A stretch of 42,685 bases of DNA from Eubacterium sp. (GCA_024692605.1 JAILMQ010000037.1:1-42685), one strand, 5' to 3'; positions 17,702-26,804 are shown, counted from the first letter of the stretch. Made by a program: numbers and translations. Notes: a model not told the origin generated them from the letters alone.

Positions 17702-18661
17702 ATGTTTAATGGAATAGTCAGTATATATAAAGAACAGGGGTTTACATCCCATGATGTGGTAGCAAAGCTTCGGGGCATCTATGGCCAGAAGAAGATTGGT
17801 CACACAGGCACCCTTGATCCCATGGCGGAGGGCGTACTTATTGTATGTCTTGGCCAGGCTACAAAGCTTTCCAATCTTATAATCAGTAAGGATAAAAGAT
17901 ACATAGCTACTATGCGTCTTGGTATAAATACTGATACAGATGATATTACAGGTCAGGTGACCTCTGAATGTGATCCGGAGACTTTAAAGAATCTTCTGGC
18001 AGATGAGGATTCCTTTAAAGAAAAACTTTGCCGGATATTCAGCAAATATATGGGCAGCAGTATGCAGATTCCCCCTATGTATAGCGCAATCAAGGTGGAG
18101 GGAAAAAAGCTTTATGAATATGCCAGAGCAGGTATAACCATTGAAAGAAAGCCCAGACCCATAGAGATATTTAAGCTGGAACTACGGAGCCTGGAATCAG
18201 AAAAGGCAGAGATTACATTTGAAGTTGAGTGCTCCAAGGGAACCTATATCAGAAGTCTGATACGTGATATAGGGGAAAACCTTCAGGTGGGAGCAAGTAT
18301 GTCTATGCTGGTTCGTGATGAGGTAAATGGTATAACCATAAAGGATTCCTACCGGATATCGGATATACAGAGAATGAAAGAGGATGGTAATCTGGCGGCT
18401 TCAGTTATGCCTATGGATGTTTTATTAAAGAATTATCCTTCAGTAGATATTAATGATACAGGAGTAAAATACCTGCAAAACGGCAATAAACTGTTACAGA
18501 AGGACCTGAAAGTCAGGGAAATCATTTCAGACGGAGAAGAACAGTTCTGGGAGACAGTAAAGAACTCTGACTTTATCCGCGTGTATATGGATGACAGTTT
18601 AAAGGCGTTATATAAATACGACAAAGAAAATACATGCTATAAGGTTTTTAAGATGCTATGA
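17702..18661 (+). CDS. truB: tRNA pseudouridine(55) synthase TruB
   Basis: TruB makes pseudouridine 55 in the T arm of tRNAs. The start is set at ATG 17702 because the product then begins MFNGIVSIYKEQGFTSHDVV, aligning with the usual family start; an in-frame GTG at 17693 overlapping the nrnA stop would add three residues. The catalytic Asp39 lies in GHTGTLDPMAEGVL. Other family blocks are MYSAIKVEGKKLYEYAR and CSKGTYIRSLIRDIGE. At 319 residues it is a normal length, with a PUA-like C-terminal part. It overlaps ribF by 4 bases (ATGA). Confidence 0.95.
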   Translation: MFNGIVSIYKEQGFTSHDVVAKLRGIYGQKKIGHTGTLDPMAEGVLIVCLGQATKLSNLIISKDKRYIATMRLGINTDTDDITGQVTSECDPETLKNLLADEDSFKEKLCRIFSKYMGSSMQIPPMYSAIKVEGKKLYEYARAGITIERKPRPIEIFKLELRSLESEKAEITFEVECSKGTYIRSLIRDIGENLQVGASMSMLVRDEVNGITIKDSYRISDIQRMKEDGNLAASVMPMDVLLKNYPSVDINDTGVKYLQNGNKLLQKDLKVREIISDGEEQFWETVKNSDFIRVYMDDSLKALYKYDKENTCYKVFKML

Positions 18662-19530
18662 TTAAATCAGCAGTTACTATAGGAAAGTTTGATGGATGTC
18701 ATCTTGGACACCAGGTGTTATTAGAAGACATTTCCGGAGTATCAAAAAGTAAAGGATATAGGGCGGTTTGCTGTAAGCTTCTTATGGGTGGCTCCCGAAT
18801 CCTGAGCTTTGATGAAGGAAAAAAACTGGTAGAAGAAAAGTTTCCTGAGATAAAGGAAATGGTACCAATACAGTTCACTCCGGAATTTGCTGCAATGAGT
18901 CCAAAGGAATTTGTTGAGAATATTCTCGTAAAACAGTATAATGTTGGTTATGTTGCAGTTGGAAATGACTTCAGGTTTGGTAAGGACAGAGCAGGAGACA
19001 CTGACACCCTCATCAGTTTAGGCAGGGAATTCGACTTTGAAGTAAATGTAATTCCCAAACTTAAAAAAGATGATGAGATAGTCAGTTCTACAAGAATAAA
19101 GAAGCATCTTGCCAGTGGCGAGATGAAGGAAGCAGACGCACTTCTTAATTATGAGTATATGATCAGTGGCAGTGTGGAGCATGGGAAAAAGCTTGGAAGA
19201 TCCCTTGGTTTTCCCACCATCAATCTTATACCCGGTGCGGATAAGCTTCTTCCGAGATTCGGTGTATATGCCAGCAAAGTTCAGATAGGAGATAAATCCT
19301 ACAGAGGTATAACCAATATCGGAATAAGGCCATCCATAGATGATGGTGATACAGCAAATGTTGAGACCTTTATATATGATTTTAATGATGATATATATGG
19401 CTCCTGGCTGGAAATAATTCCGGAAACCTTTATTCGCTCCGAGATGAAATTCCAAAGTCTGGATGAATTAAAAAATCAGATAGATAAAGATATATTAGCT
19501 GCAAGGAACTCAGAATTTACGCACCAGTAG
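18658..19530 (+). CDS. ribF: Bifunctional riboflavin kinase/FAD synthetase RibF
   Basis: RibF converts riboflavin to FMN and then FAD. The N-terminal adenylyltransferase domain shows TIGKFDGCHLGHQ, with FVENILVKQYNVGYVAVGNDFRFG and SSTRIKKHLASG; the C-terminal kinase domain shows GRSLGFPTINL, FGVYASKV and NIGIRPSIDDG. At 290 residues it is slightly short, but the C-terminal helix (LKNQIDKDILAAR) is complete. The last three codons and the TAG stop lie inside the tRNA-Arg gene (tRNA starts at 19521), so mature tRNA processing would cut the end of this coding sequence. The ATG overlaps the truB stop. Confidence 0.95.
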   Translation: MIKSAVTIGKFDGCHLGHQVLLEDISGVSKSKGYRAVCCKLLMGGSRILSFDEGKKLVEEKFPEIKEMVPIQFTPEFAAMSPKEFVENILVKQYNVGYVAVGNDFRFGKDRAGDTDTLISLGREFDFEVNVIPKLKKDDEIVSSTRIKKHLASGEMKEADALLNYEYMISGSVEHGKKLGRSLGFPTINLIPGADKLLPRFGVYASKVQIGDKSYRGITNIGIRPSIDDGDTANVETFIYDFNDDIYGSWLEIIPETFIRSEMKFQSLDELKNQIDKDILAARNSEFTHQ

Positions 19531-19592
19531 CTCAGTGGATAGAGCAATGGCCTCCGGAGCCATGCGCGTGGGTTCGATTCCCGTCTGGTGCA
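19521..19592 (+). tRNA. tRNA-Arg (anticodon CCG)
   Basis: A complete cloverleaf of 72 bases: acceptor GCACCAG / CTGGTGC, D arm GCTC / GAGC, anticodon stem ATGGC / GCCAT with loop CTCCGGA (anticodon CCG), a 4-base variable loop, and T arm GTGGG / CCCGT with loop TTCGATT. The outer two T-stem pairs are G-U wobbles. CCA is not encoded. It overlaps the ribF 3' end by 10 bases and is probably transcribed with that operon. Confidence 0.95.
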
Positions 19593-19606
19593 ATTAGACT
19601 AAATAT

Positions 19607-19635
19607 TTGAAAGTCAATTCTTTTTAAAATAAAAT
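19607..19635 (+). promoter_or_regulatory. Promoter of the small membrane protein gene
   Basis: TTGAAA (19607-19612), 17 bases, TAAAAT (19630-19635). It leaves a very short 5' untranslated region before TTGGAGG and the ATG at 19653. Confidence 0.6.
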
Positions 19636-19652
19636 TTTCGTTGGAGGTTAAC

Positions 19653-20276
19653 ATGAACAAAAAGGGTAAAAATAAACAGCTTAAGGTAATGCTTTTAGTT
19701 GTGTGGATTCTATTTATTGTTGTACTTGGTCTTTTTGGATATTATTTTTATACCAAAAAGGATGATGTAAAGAGTGATCTGGATTTTGGAACAAAGTTCT
19801 CCTATCAGACCAATGCAAATCAGGATATTAACGCACTTATAATCACTTACCTGAATGCTCTTGCATCAAGTGATCAGGATATTCTTAAGGAGTGTGTTAC
19901 TGATCCATCTATGTTTGATGATATGTCAAAGATACAGAGTCAGTCAAAGGTCGTTACTTCTTATAGCAATATAAACTGTTATTCAATAGATGGACTTGAT
20001 GATTCCTCGACCCTTGTATATACAGTGGCAAATATAACTATAGCCGGAGTTGAATCCAGTCCATTGGATATGATAGGTCCTTTTTATGTAGTTAAAGAAG
20101 GAAATCATTATCTTATAAATAACGAAAAGCTTGGAGATGATGTAAATAAGTTTATTTCAAAGACAAGCAAGAAAAAGGATATCCAGGAGCTGTTTGAAAC
20201 TGTAAAGAAGGATCAGGATACCAAAGCAGATGCTGATCCTGCACTTAAGGAGTTCATGAACAGACTTGGAAACTAG
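19653..20276 (+). CDS. Single-pass membrane protein with extracytoplasmic domain, unknown function
   Basis: The ATG at 19653 follows TTGGAGG at good spacing; the in-frame TTG at 19641 is part of that site. The 207-residue product has a basic start (MNKKGKNKQLK), one membrane segment (about residues 12-33, VMLLVVWILFIVVLGLFGYY) and an outer domain of about 165 residues. That domain opens with helical sequence (DINALIITYLNALASSDQDI) followed by predicted strands (TLVYTVANITIAGVES, GPFYVVKEGNHYLINN), a plan reminiscent of NTF2-like outer domains. It ends with a charged helical tail. No family is assigned. The terminator at 20285 follows. Confidence 0.75.
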   Translation: MNKKGKNKQLKVMLLVVWILFIVVLGLFGYYFYTKKDDVKSDLDFGTKFSYQTNANQDINALIITYLNALASSDQDILKECVTDPSMFDDMSKIQSQSKVVTSYSNINCYSIDGLDDSSTLVYTVANITIAGVESSPLDMIGPFYVVKEGNHYLINNEKLGDDVNKFISKTSKKKDIQELFETVKKDQDTKADADPALKEFMNRLGN

Positions 20277-20284
20277 AAAAGTGT

Positions 20285-20320
20285 AAAAAAAACGAGTGCT
20301 GTAATGGCACTCGTTTCTTT
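20285..20320 (+). terminator. Bidirectional terminator between convergent genes
   Basis: AACGAGTGC (20291-20299) pairs with GCACTCGTT (20307-20315); an A tract precedes it and a T-rich run follows. It separates the membrane protein gene from the minus-strand Lrp gene. Confidence 0.8.
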
Positions 20321-20348
20321 GATTTAATAGTTCTTTGATTAATAGTAT

Positions 20349-20813
20349 TTATTCTTCATTCTCATCTTTGGTATCTATTACATTTACATCAATACCTCTG
20401 GAGGGAACCGGTGTAGAGAATACAATCTGAGTCTCTGTCTTTCCGTAGGTCTGAATCTGTCCGATAAACTGATCCAGCTCCTGTGTACTGGGAAAACATA
20501 CTTTTATCAGCATTGAATAATTGCCGGTGACACAGTTACATTCCAAAACATTCGGACATGCCTCAATGAAGGGATAGAATTCTACCTTCTGGCGGGGTTC
20601 CAGTGTAAGATTAATGAATGCCATGATATGATATCCCAGTGTGTCAGGATTTACCGAAGCATGATATCCGTTAATGATGCCCTGTTTTTCAAGTCGTTCG
20701 ATTCTGGAGGATACAGCAGGAGAAGAAAGATTAACTTTTTCAGCCAGAAACTTTAGCGGATATCTGGCGTTCTCCTGAAGTAAAGACAGAATTTTCTTAT
20801 CAATTTTATCCAT
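20349..20813 (-). CDS. Lrp/AsnC family transcriptional regulator
   Basis: The 154-residue product has an N-terminal winged helix-turn-helix (MDKIDKKILSLLQENARYPL, then LAEKVNLSSPAVSSRIERLE, then KQGIINGYHASVN) and a C-terminal RAM ligand-binding domain (IMAFINLTLEP, then VLECNCVTGNYSMLIKVCF, then YGKTETQIVFSTPVPSRGI). Family members sense amino acids or related metabolites and form octamers. GAGAGG precedes the ATG. It is divergent from the pseudouridine synthase gene across about 140 AT-rich bases, which may hold its own operator; no target is evident from the sequence. Confidence 0.92.
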   Translation of the reverse strand: MDKIDKKILSLLQENARYPLKFLAEKVNLSSPAVSSRIERLEKQGIINGYHASVNPDTLGYHIMAFINLTLEPRQKVEFYPFIEACPNVLECNCVTGNYSMLIKVCFPSTQELDQFIGQIQTYGKTETQIVFSTPVPSRGIDVNVIDTKDENEE

Positions 20814-20952
20814 GATATGCCTCTCTACTTAAAAAAATTATGTATTTTTGAAAAATTCTTAACTATTATAACTCTAAATTAAAAAATAATCCATATAATT
20901 ATTTTGAAAATCAAAAAATCATAGAAAAAACCTATTACAAAAGGGGATTTAA

Positions 20953-20976
20953 ATGATGGCCTCAGACTTGAAATGA
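20953..20976 (+). CDS. Possible 7-codon upstream ORF coupled to the pseudouridine synthase gene
   Basis: A short frame encodes MMASDLK and stops in an ATGA overlap with the downstream ATG at 20973. AAGGGG lies 6-10 bases before its start, a better ribosome site than the main gene has. It could feed ribosomes into the main frame. Coding is not proven. Confidence 0.4.
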   Translation: MMASDLK

Positions 20977-21722
20977 ATATGAATAAATGTTATATTTTGG
21001 GAATGGAAAAACCAATTCAAAATGATGATTTAATCAGAATAAATAAGTATCTTAGTCAGGCGGGAATTCTGTCAAGAAGGAAGGCTGATGAGGCTATCGA
21101 ATCAGGACTTGTGACCCTTAATGGGGAAACTGCAGTTGCCGGGGATAAGGTGGGCCCGGGAGACAGTGTATGCTATAAAGGAAAGCCGGTAGGTTCTGTC
21201 AATAAAGAGAAGGTCATTCTGGCCTATAATAAACCTCTTGGTCTTGTCTGCACCTCGAAAGAAGCTGATAAGGACAGTATATTCCATCATATTGATTATC
21301 CGGGAATGCTTTATTATGTAGGCCGTCTGGATAAAAACTCCCAGGGGCTTTTGCTGCTTACCAATGATGGTGAACTGGCTAATAAGATTCAAAAGGCCCG
21401 TAACAACCATGAGAAGGAATATGTGGTAAGGGTAGATAAGCCTGTTACGGAGGAATTCCTTAAGGGGATGTCCGATGGAGTTATGCTGGATCGAATGACT
21501 AAGAAATGTAAAGTAAAGAAAATAAGTACGAACACATTTAATATCATTATTACAGAAGGTATTAACAGACAGATAAGACGAATGTGCGAATGCTTTGATT
21601 ACAGAGTTGTATTTCTTAAGCGTATAAGAGTAATGAATATAAAATTGGGGAACCTTGAAAAAGGCGCTATAAGAAAACTTACAAAACAGGAAGAAGAGGT
21701 TTTGAGGAAGCTTTGTAACTAA
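20973..21722 (+). CDS. rluF: rRNA pseudouridine synthase, RluB/E/F (RsuA) family
   Basis: The 249-residue product has an N-terminal S4 RNA-binding domain (IRINKYLSQAGILSRRKADE, then SGLVTLNGE), a catalytic domain with the active Asp in YVGRLDKNSQGLLLLTNDGE, and the conserved EGINRQIRRMCECF block. The RINKYLSQAG start and MCECFDYRV closely resemble RluF, which modifies 23S rRNA near position 2604; the exact site is inferred. The start is uncertain: 20973 is coupled to a 7-codon upstream frame, while ATGs at 20979 and 21003 are also in frame. It is followed 16 bases later by ligA. Confidence 0.85.
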   Translation: MNMNKCYILGMEKPIQNDDLIRINKYLSQAGILSRRKADEAIESGLVTLNGETAVAGDKVGPGDSVCYKGKPVGSVNKEKVILAYNKPLGLVCTSKEADKDSIFHHIDYPGMLYYVGRLDKNSQGLLLLTNDGELANKIQKARNNHEKEYVVRVDKPVTEEFLKGMSDGVMLDRMTKKCKVKKISTNTFNIIITEGINRQIRRMCECFDYRVVFLKRIRVMNIKLGNLEKGAIRKLTKQEEEVLRKLCN

Positions 21723-21738
21723 AAGCTGCGGGGTTAAT

Positions 21739-23700
21739 ATGGATAAAATAGGAAGAATTAAAGAATTAATCGAGATACTAAATAAAGCATCAAGAGCATA
21801 CTATGCTGAAGATGTTGAGATAATGAGTAACTTTGAATATGATAAGCTTTATGATGAGCTTCTCATGCTTGAAGCTGAAACCGGTACGGTGTATGCCAAC
21901 AGCCCAACCCAGAATGTAGGATATGAGGTTGTCAGCGAGCTTCCAAAGGAAAAACATCCATCACCTATGCTTTCTCTTGATAAAACAAAGGAAGTTGAGG
22001 TGCTTGTCAGCTGGCTGGGTGACAAGGAGGGACTTCTTTCCTGGAAAATGGATGGACTTACTGTGGTTCTTACCTATGAGAATGGGACATTATCCAAGGC
22101 TGTTACACGAGGTAACGGTGAGATAGGAGAGGTTATAACTCCAAATGCCAAAACCTTTGTTAATATACCAAGTAACATAAATTATAAGGGTAAGCTTACT
22201 ATTCGTGGTGAGGCTATCATTACCTATTCTGAATTTGAAAAGATAAATGCATCAATAGATGATGTTGATGCCAGATATAAGAATCCAAGAAATCTCTGCA
22301 GTGGTTCGGTAAGACAGCTGAATTCAAAGATTACAGCAGAAAGACACGTGAAGTTCTATGCATTTTCTATGGTGGAAAGCGAAGATCCTGAACTAAATGC
22401 AAGGGTTGGCAATACATTTTCCGGAAGATTTGATTATCTTACTGACCTGGGCTTTGAGGTTGTAGAATATAAGAAGGTACAGGCCGGTAATCTGCCGGAT
22501 ACAGTTAAGTGGTTTTCTGAGCAGATACCAAAGAATGATTTCCCTACAGATGGACTTGTTCTCAGCTTTGAGGATATTGCCTATGGAAGAAGTCTTGGAA
22601 CCACTGCTAAGTTCCCAAGAAATGCAATAGCCTTTAAGTGGAGGGATGAAGAGGCAGAAACAACCCTTCGTGAGATAGAGTGGAGCCCATCAAGAACCGG
22701 TCTGATAAATCCGGTGGCGATTTTTGATACAGTGGATCTTGAAGGAACTGATGTAACCAGAGCTAGTTTACATAATATTAGTTATATAGAAGATATGGAG
22801 CTGGGAATAGGAGACAGGATCAAGGTTTATAAAGCCAATATGATCATTCCTCAGATATCTGAGAATCTGACTAAATCGGGTGGAATAGTTCCGCCTGATA
22901 GCTGCCCGGCCTGTGGTGGTGAAACAAGAATAAAGAATGAAAATGATACCAAGACTCTTTGCTGTATCAATCCTGATTGTCCTGCAAAGAATATAAAGCT
23001 TTTCAGTCTTTTTGTTTCAAGAAATGCTATGAATATTGATGGTATGTCAGAGGCTACAATAGAAAGATTTATAGGAGAAGGATTTCTCCATGGGCTTTCA
23101 GATATATATCATCTGAAGGAGCATAAGGATGAAATAGTTGTTCTGGATGGTTTTGGGGAAAAATCTTATGTAAACCTAACAGAAGCTATTGAAAAATCAC
23201 GCAAGGCAGATATGGCCGCCTTTCTGTATGGTCTTGGTATTCCGGGCTTTGGTGTGGCAAATGCAAAGCTTATTGTGAAGGCTTATAAGAGCGATATGGA
23301 AGCCATTATAAACGCAAAGGAAGAAGACCTGGTTGAGATAGATCAGGTGGGAGATGTGCTTGCCCGTGACTTTGTTGCATATTTTAGGGATGAAAAGAAG
23401 CTTGCTGAGGTAAGAAAGCTTCTTGATGAGATTGAGTTTGTGATAGAAGAAAATACGTTGGAGCAGGATCTTGATGGAATGACCTTTGTTATAACAGGCT
23501 CTCTTGAAACCTATCCTAACAGAGATGCACTTAAGAAGGAGATTGAAGACAGAGGTGGAAAGGTTGCAGGTTCAGTAAGTGCAAAGACCACCTGTCTCAT
23601 TAATAATGATATTAATTCTTCTTCATCTAAGAATAAGAAAGCCAAAAGTCTTGGAATTCCTATAATTAATGAAGAGATGTTTAAAAATAAACAGTTTTAA
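21739..23700 (+). CDS. ligA: NAD-dependent DNA ligase LigA
   Basis: LigA seals nicks in replication and repair. The 653-residue product has the Ia domain (NKASRAYYAEDVEIMSNFEYDKL), the adenylation domain with Lys103 in WKMDGL, an OB fold, a four-Cys zinc finger (CPACGG with CCINPDCPAKN), helix-hairpin-helix repeats and a C-terminal BRCT domain (GMTFVITGSLETYPNRDALK). It is close to full length. The active-site context WKMDGLTVVL differs slightly from the common KxDGLA, but the Lys and Asp are kept. It lies between the pseudouridine synthase and metA in a tight cluster. Confidence 0.96.
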   Translation: MDKIGRIKELIEILNKASRAYYAEDVEIMSNFEYDKLYDELLMLEAETGTVYANSPTQNVGYEVVSELPKEKHPSPMLSLDKTKEVEVLVSWLGDKEGLLSWKMDGLTVVLTYENGTLSKAVTRGNGEIGEVITPNAKTFVNIPSNINYKGKLTIRGEAIITYSEFEKINASIDDVDARYKNPRNLCSGSVRQLNSKITAERHVKFYAFSMVESEDPELNARVGNTFSGRFDYLTDLGFEVVEYKKVQAGNLPDTVKWFSEQIPKNDFPTDGLVLSFEDIAYGRSLGTTAKFPRNAIAFKWRDEEAETTLREIEWSPSRTGLINPVAIFDTVDLEGTDVTRASLHNISYIEDMELGIGDRIKVYKANMIIPQISENLTKSGGIVPPDSCPACGGETRIKNENDTKTLCCINPDCPAKNIKLFSLFVSRNAMNIDGMSEATIERFIGEGFLHGLSDIYHLKEHKDEIVVLDGFGEKSYVNLTEAIEKSRKADMAAFLYGLGIPGFGVANAKLIVKAYKSDMEAIINAKEEDLVEIDQVGDVLARDFVAYFRDEKKLAEVRKLLDEIEFVIEENTLEQDLDGMTFVITGSLETYPNRDALKKEIEDRGGKVAGSVSAKTTCLINNDINSSSSKNKKAKSLGIPIINEEMFKNKQF

Positions 23701-23712
23701 AGAGGAAAAATT

Positions 23713-24645
23713 ATGCCGATAAGAATTGACAATGATCTACCCGTAAAACAAATACTTGAGGAAGAGAATATATTTGTTATGGACGAAAACCGTTCTAACA
23801 GCCAGGATATCAGACCTATTGATATACTTATTCTTAACCTTATGCCCCTGAAGGAGGATACGGAACTTCAGCTTCTCAGAAGTTTATCAAATACTCCTTT
23901 ACAGGTTAACATAACATTTGTCAGAACTATGTCACATGAAAGTAAACATACTTCAAAGGAACATCTGGAAAGGTTTTATTCTAACTTCCGGGAGGTTAAG
24001 AGACATAAATGGGATGGAATGATAATTACAGGAGCACCTGTTGAAAAGATGCAGTTTGAAAAGGTGGAGTATTGGAATGAGCTGACCAAGATAATGGACT
24101 GGGCTTCCCATAATGTTACTTCAACACTTCATATCTGCTGGGGAGCACAGGCAGGTCTGTATTATCATTACGGAGTACAAAAATACGAGCTTCCAAAGAA
24201 GCTTTCAGGAATATATGAACATAGAACTATGCATAAGAGTCAGGAACTGGTACGTGGCTTTGATGATACATTTCTGGCACCTCATTCCAGATATACCGGA
24301 ATTGATGCAAGTGCTGTAAGAAATGATCCAAGGCTGGTGGTTCTGGCTGATTCTGTTTTATGCGGTCCGTATATAATTGTAGGAGATGGTGGAAAGAATA
24401 TATTCATTACAGGACATCCTGAGTATGATACCCTGACTCTGGATCAGGAATATCATAGAGATCTGGGTAAGGGAATCGATCCTGATATCCCGGTTAATTA
24501 TTATCCAGATGATGATCCTAACAGAGAGCCGGTAAAGTCCTGGAGATGTCATGCCAATACTCTCTATACAAATTGGCTGAATTATTACGTATATCAGCAG
24601 ACTCCTTACGATTGGACCAGAAGAACTTCGGAGAATGATGAATGA
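23713..24645 (+). CDS. metA: Homoserine O-acyltransferase MetA (predicted acetyl-CoA-using)
   Basis: MetA activates homoserine in methionine synthesis. The 310-residue product begins with the family block MPIRIDNDLPVKQILEEENI and carries Cys142 (HICWGAQAG), His235 and Glu237 (GHPEYD). Residue 111, in TGAPVEKM, is Glu. In characterised MetA enzymes Glu at 111 goes with acetyl-CoA and Gly with succinyl-CoA, so this one should be a homoserine O-acetyltransferase despite the usual succinyltransferase label. GAGGA precedes the ATG, 12 bases after the ligA stop. No SAM riboswitch or T-box lies ahead of it. It overlaps the next gene by 4 bases. Confidence 0.95.
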   Translation: MPIRIDNDLPVKQILEEENIFVMDENRSNSQDIRPIDILILNLMPLKEDTELQLLRSLSNTPLQVNITFVRTMSHESKHTSKEHLERFYSNFREVKRHKWDGMIITGAPVEKMQFEKVEYWNELTKIMDWASHNVTSTLHICWGAQAGLYYHYGVQKYELPKKLSGIYEHRTMHKSQELVRGFDDTFLAPHSRYTGIDASAVRNDPRLVVLADSVLCGPYIIVGDGGKNIFITGHPEYDTLTLDQEYHRDLGKGIDPDIPVNYYPDDDPNREPVKSWRCHANTLYTNWLNYYVYQQTPYDWTRRTSENDE

Positions 24646-26777
24646 CCATTACAAGGAAAGTGATTAAAGATATATCTTTAGTTTTATTATCTGTTTTTTT
24701 GGTGCTTTCCTTTACGGCCTGTGGTGAAGGCTTCTGGGAGGAGGAAGTTGATCCTGAAAACCAGATAATACCTGAGGGTGAAGTGGATTCCATAAGCGGT
24801 CTCACTATGCAAGTTGATAAAGAAAGCGGTAAGCTTAACATTTCCAGGAAGGAATTTGACAAAGCCGAGATTCCTGAGGATGGAGTGTGGACTATTTTTG
24901 TTTATCTCTGTGGTACAGATCTTGAGTCCCGGAACGGAATGGGGACTGATGATATGGAGGAGATGAAAAAAGCTGCTTCCAGTGACAAGGTGAGATTTGT
25001 AGTTCAGACCGGTGGAACAGATGGATGGCTTAGTGATGTTGAGGATGATGTGATCCAGCGTTTTGTGATTCAGGGCGGCAGCATCACAAAGGTTCATGAA
25101 ACAGATAATAAAAGTATGGGTAGTCCCGATACACTTTCTGATTTTCTTATCTGGGGTACAAAGGAATATGCTTCTGAACATATGGGTCTTATTATGTGGA
25201 ACCATGGCGGAGGAAGTATAACCGGAGTATGCTTTGATGAATTATATGACATGGATTCAATTACACTTATGGAGATGGACTCGGCACTTCTTAGCTGTGC
25301 TGAAACTTCAGGCCGTAAGTTTGATTTTATTGGATATGATGCCTGCCTTATGGGTACGGTTGAGGTGGCAAATGTATTAGCCACATATTCGGATTATATG
25401 TTTGGTTCGGAGGAAATGGAGCCGGGCAGCGGTTGGGATTATACTGCCATAGGCGATTTCCTTGCAAATAATCCTGAGGCGGATGCCGGGGATTTAGGAA
25501 GGGTTGTATGTGACAGCTTCCTGGAGGCTTGTAAAAAGCAGAAGGATGATTCCCTTACAACACTTTCGGTTATAGATCTTTCTAAAATGGATAATCTTCT
25601 CATCAGCTTCAATGACTTTGCTAAAAGCATGTACAGCGTTGGAGAGAATTCGGCCGAGATCGGTGAGATGATCCGTGGTATAGAAGAAACAGATAATTTT
25701 GGCGGAAATAATAAAACCGAGGGCTATACCAACATGGTTGATCTTGGTGGTATCTGTGATGCCTGCACCACTTATGTTGCGGGAGCAGAGGCTGTAAAGA
25801 CAGCACTATCAGATGCAGTTGTATATAAAATAAGCGGAGATACACATCCGAATGCTTCGGGACTTTCTATCTATTATCCTCTTGCGATTCAGGGGTCAAA
25901 TGAGCTTTCCCTTTTCAGCAAGGTTTCAGTAAGTCCTTATTATCTGTCCTTTGTGGACAGACAAAATAACACAGGTGCTACAGATAACAGCTTTGAAAGC
26001 TACGATGAAGAGCAGTGGTTTGAAGATGGTGAACAGTGGGACTGGGGTGAATCCTCAGATGACAGCTACTGGAACTATCTGGATGATTATGAGCAGACGG
26101 GTGAAAGTTCTTTTATTACATTTTCAGAGGAACCTTCTGTAAGGGAAGATGGCAGCTATGGACTCACACTTGATGAAAATGGTATCGATAATTCTGCAGG
26201 TATTTGCGCCATAGTTTATGAACTTTCAGAGGACGGAAAAAATATTCTTGAGATAGGTGAAACTACAGATGTCCGGGGAGACTGGGATAGTGGCAGCTTC
26301 AGTGATAATTTTGACGGCTATTGGCTTTCACTTCCGGATGGACAGAATCTTGCCACCTACATAGTTGAGGAAACCCAGGACTATGTTATCTATACTTCGC
26401 CAATTCTTTTAAACGGTGAAGAAACAAACCTTCGTATGAAGCAGTATTATTCTGATGAGCACGTGGAGATAGAAGGAACCTGGGAAGGGATAAGTGAAGA
26501 AGGAGCATCGGCTCGAGAGATAGTTAAGCTTAAAAATGGGGATGTGATCACCCCGGTATATTTTGCTTTTTCTGTGGATGATGATAAGGAAGAGTCTGAA
26601 TACTCAGGCCAGGAATTTACTGTGTCAGGAGACATGGATATACAGTATGATATGATGCCTGTGGGACAGTATTATTATTCCTTCTGCATAGATGATATCT
26701 ACGGGGATTATTACCTGTCAGATAATGCTTTGTTTGATATAGATGAAGACGGAGAGATTACATTTATTACAGAATAA
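24642..26777 (+). CDS. C11 family (clostripain-like) cysteine protease lipoprotein
   Basis: The 711-residue product starts in an ATGA overlap with metA. It has a lipoprotein signal peptide (VLLSVFLVLSFTAC; lipid Cys at residue 27), then a C11/caspase-like domain from about 83 (WTIFVYLCGTDLES), with His188 (WNHGGG) and Cys235 (YDACLMG) as the predicted dyad. After about residue 440 come a Trp/Asp/Glu-rich acidic linker (YDEEQWFEDGEQWDWGE) and a beta-rich C-terminal region with no assigned family. C11 enzymes cleave after Arg or Lys and often self-activate. It is anchored outside the membrane; the target is unknown. Confidence 0.88.
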   Translation: MTITRKVIKDISLVLLSVFLVLSFTACGEGFWEEEVDPENQIIPEGEVDSISGLTMQVDKESGKLNISRKEFDKAEIPEDGVWTIFVYLCGTDLESRNGMGTDDMEEMKKAASSDKVRFVVQTGGTDGWLSDVEDDVIQRFVIQGGSITKVHETDNKSMGSPDTLSDFLIWGTKEYASEHMGLIMWNHGGGSITGVCFDELYDMDSITLMEMDSALLSCAETSGRKFDFIGYDACLMGTVEVANVLATYSDYMFGSEEMEPGSGWDYTAIGDFLANNPEADAGDLGRVVCDSFLEACKKQKDDSLTTLSVIDLSKMDNLLISFNDFAKSMYSVGENSAEIGEMIRGIEETDNFGGNNKTEGYTNMVDLGGICDACTTYVAGAEAVKTALSDAVVYKISGDTHPNASGLSIYYPLAIQGSNELSLFSKVSVSPYYLSFVDRQNNTGATDNSFESYDEEQWFEDGEQWDWGESSDDSYWNYLDDYEQTGESSFITFSEEPSVREDGSYGLTLDENGIDNSAGICAIVYELSEDGKNILEIGETTDVRGDWDSGSFSDNFDGYWLSLPDGQNLATYIVEETQDYVIYTSPILLNGEETNLRMKQYYSDEHVEIEGTWEGISEEGASAREIVKLKNGDVITPVYFAFSVDDDKEESEYSGQEFTVSGDMDIQYDMMPVGQYYYSFCIDDIYGDYYLSDNALFDIDEDGEITFITE

Positions 26778-26804
26778 AAAGAGTTATAAAACAGGGGTAA
26801 GGTT

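Noticed and set aside
23701-23712. SAM riboswitch or T-box before metA
   Set aside because: Only 12 bases separate ligA and metA, so there is no room for one, and none is visible ahead of the cluster.
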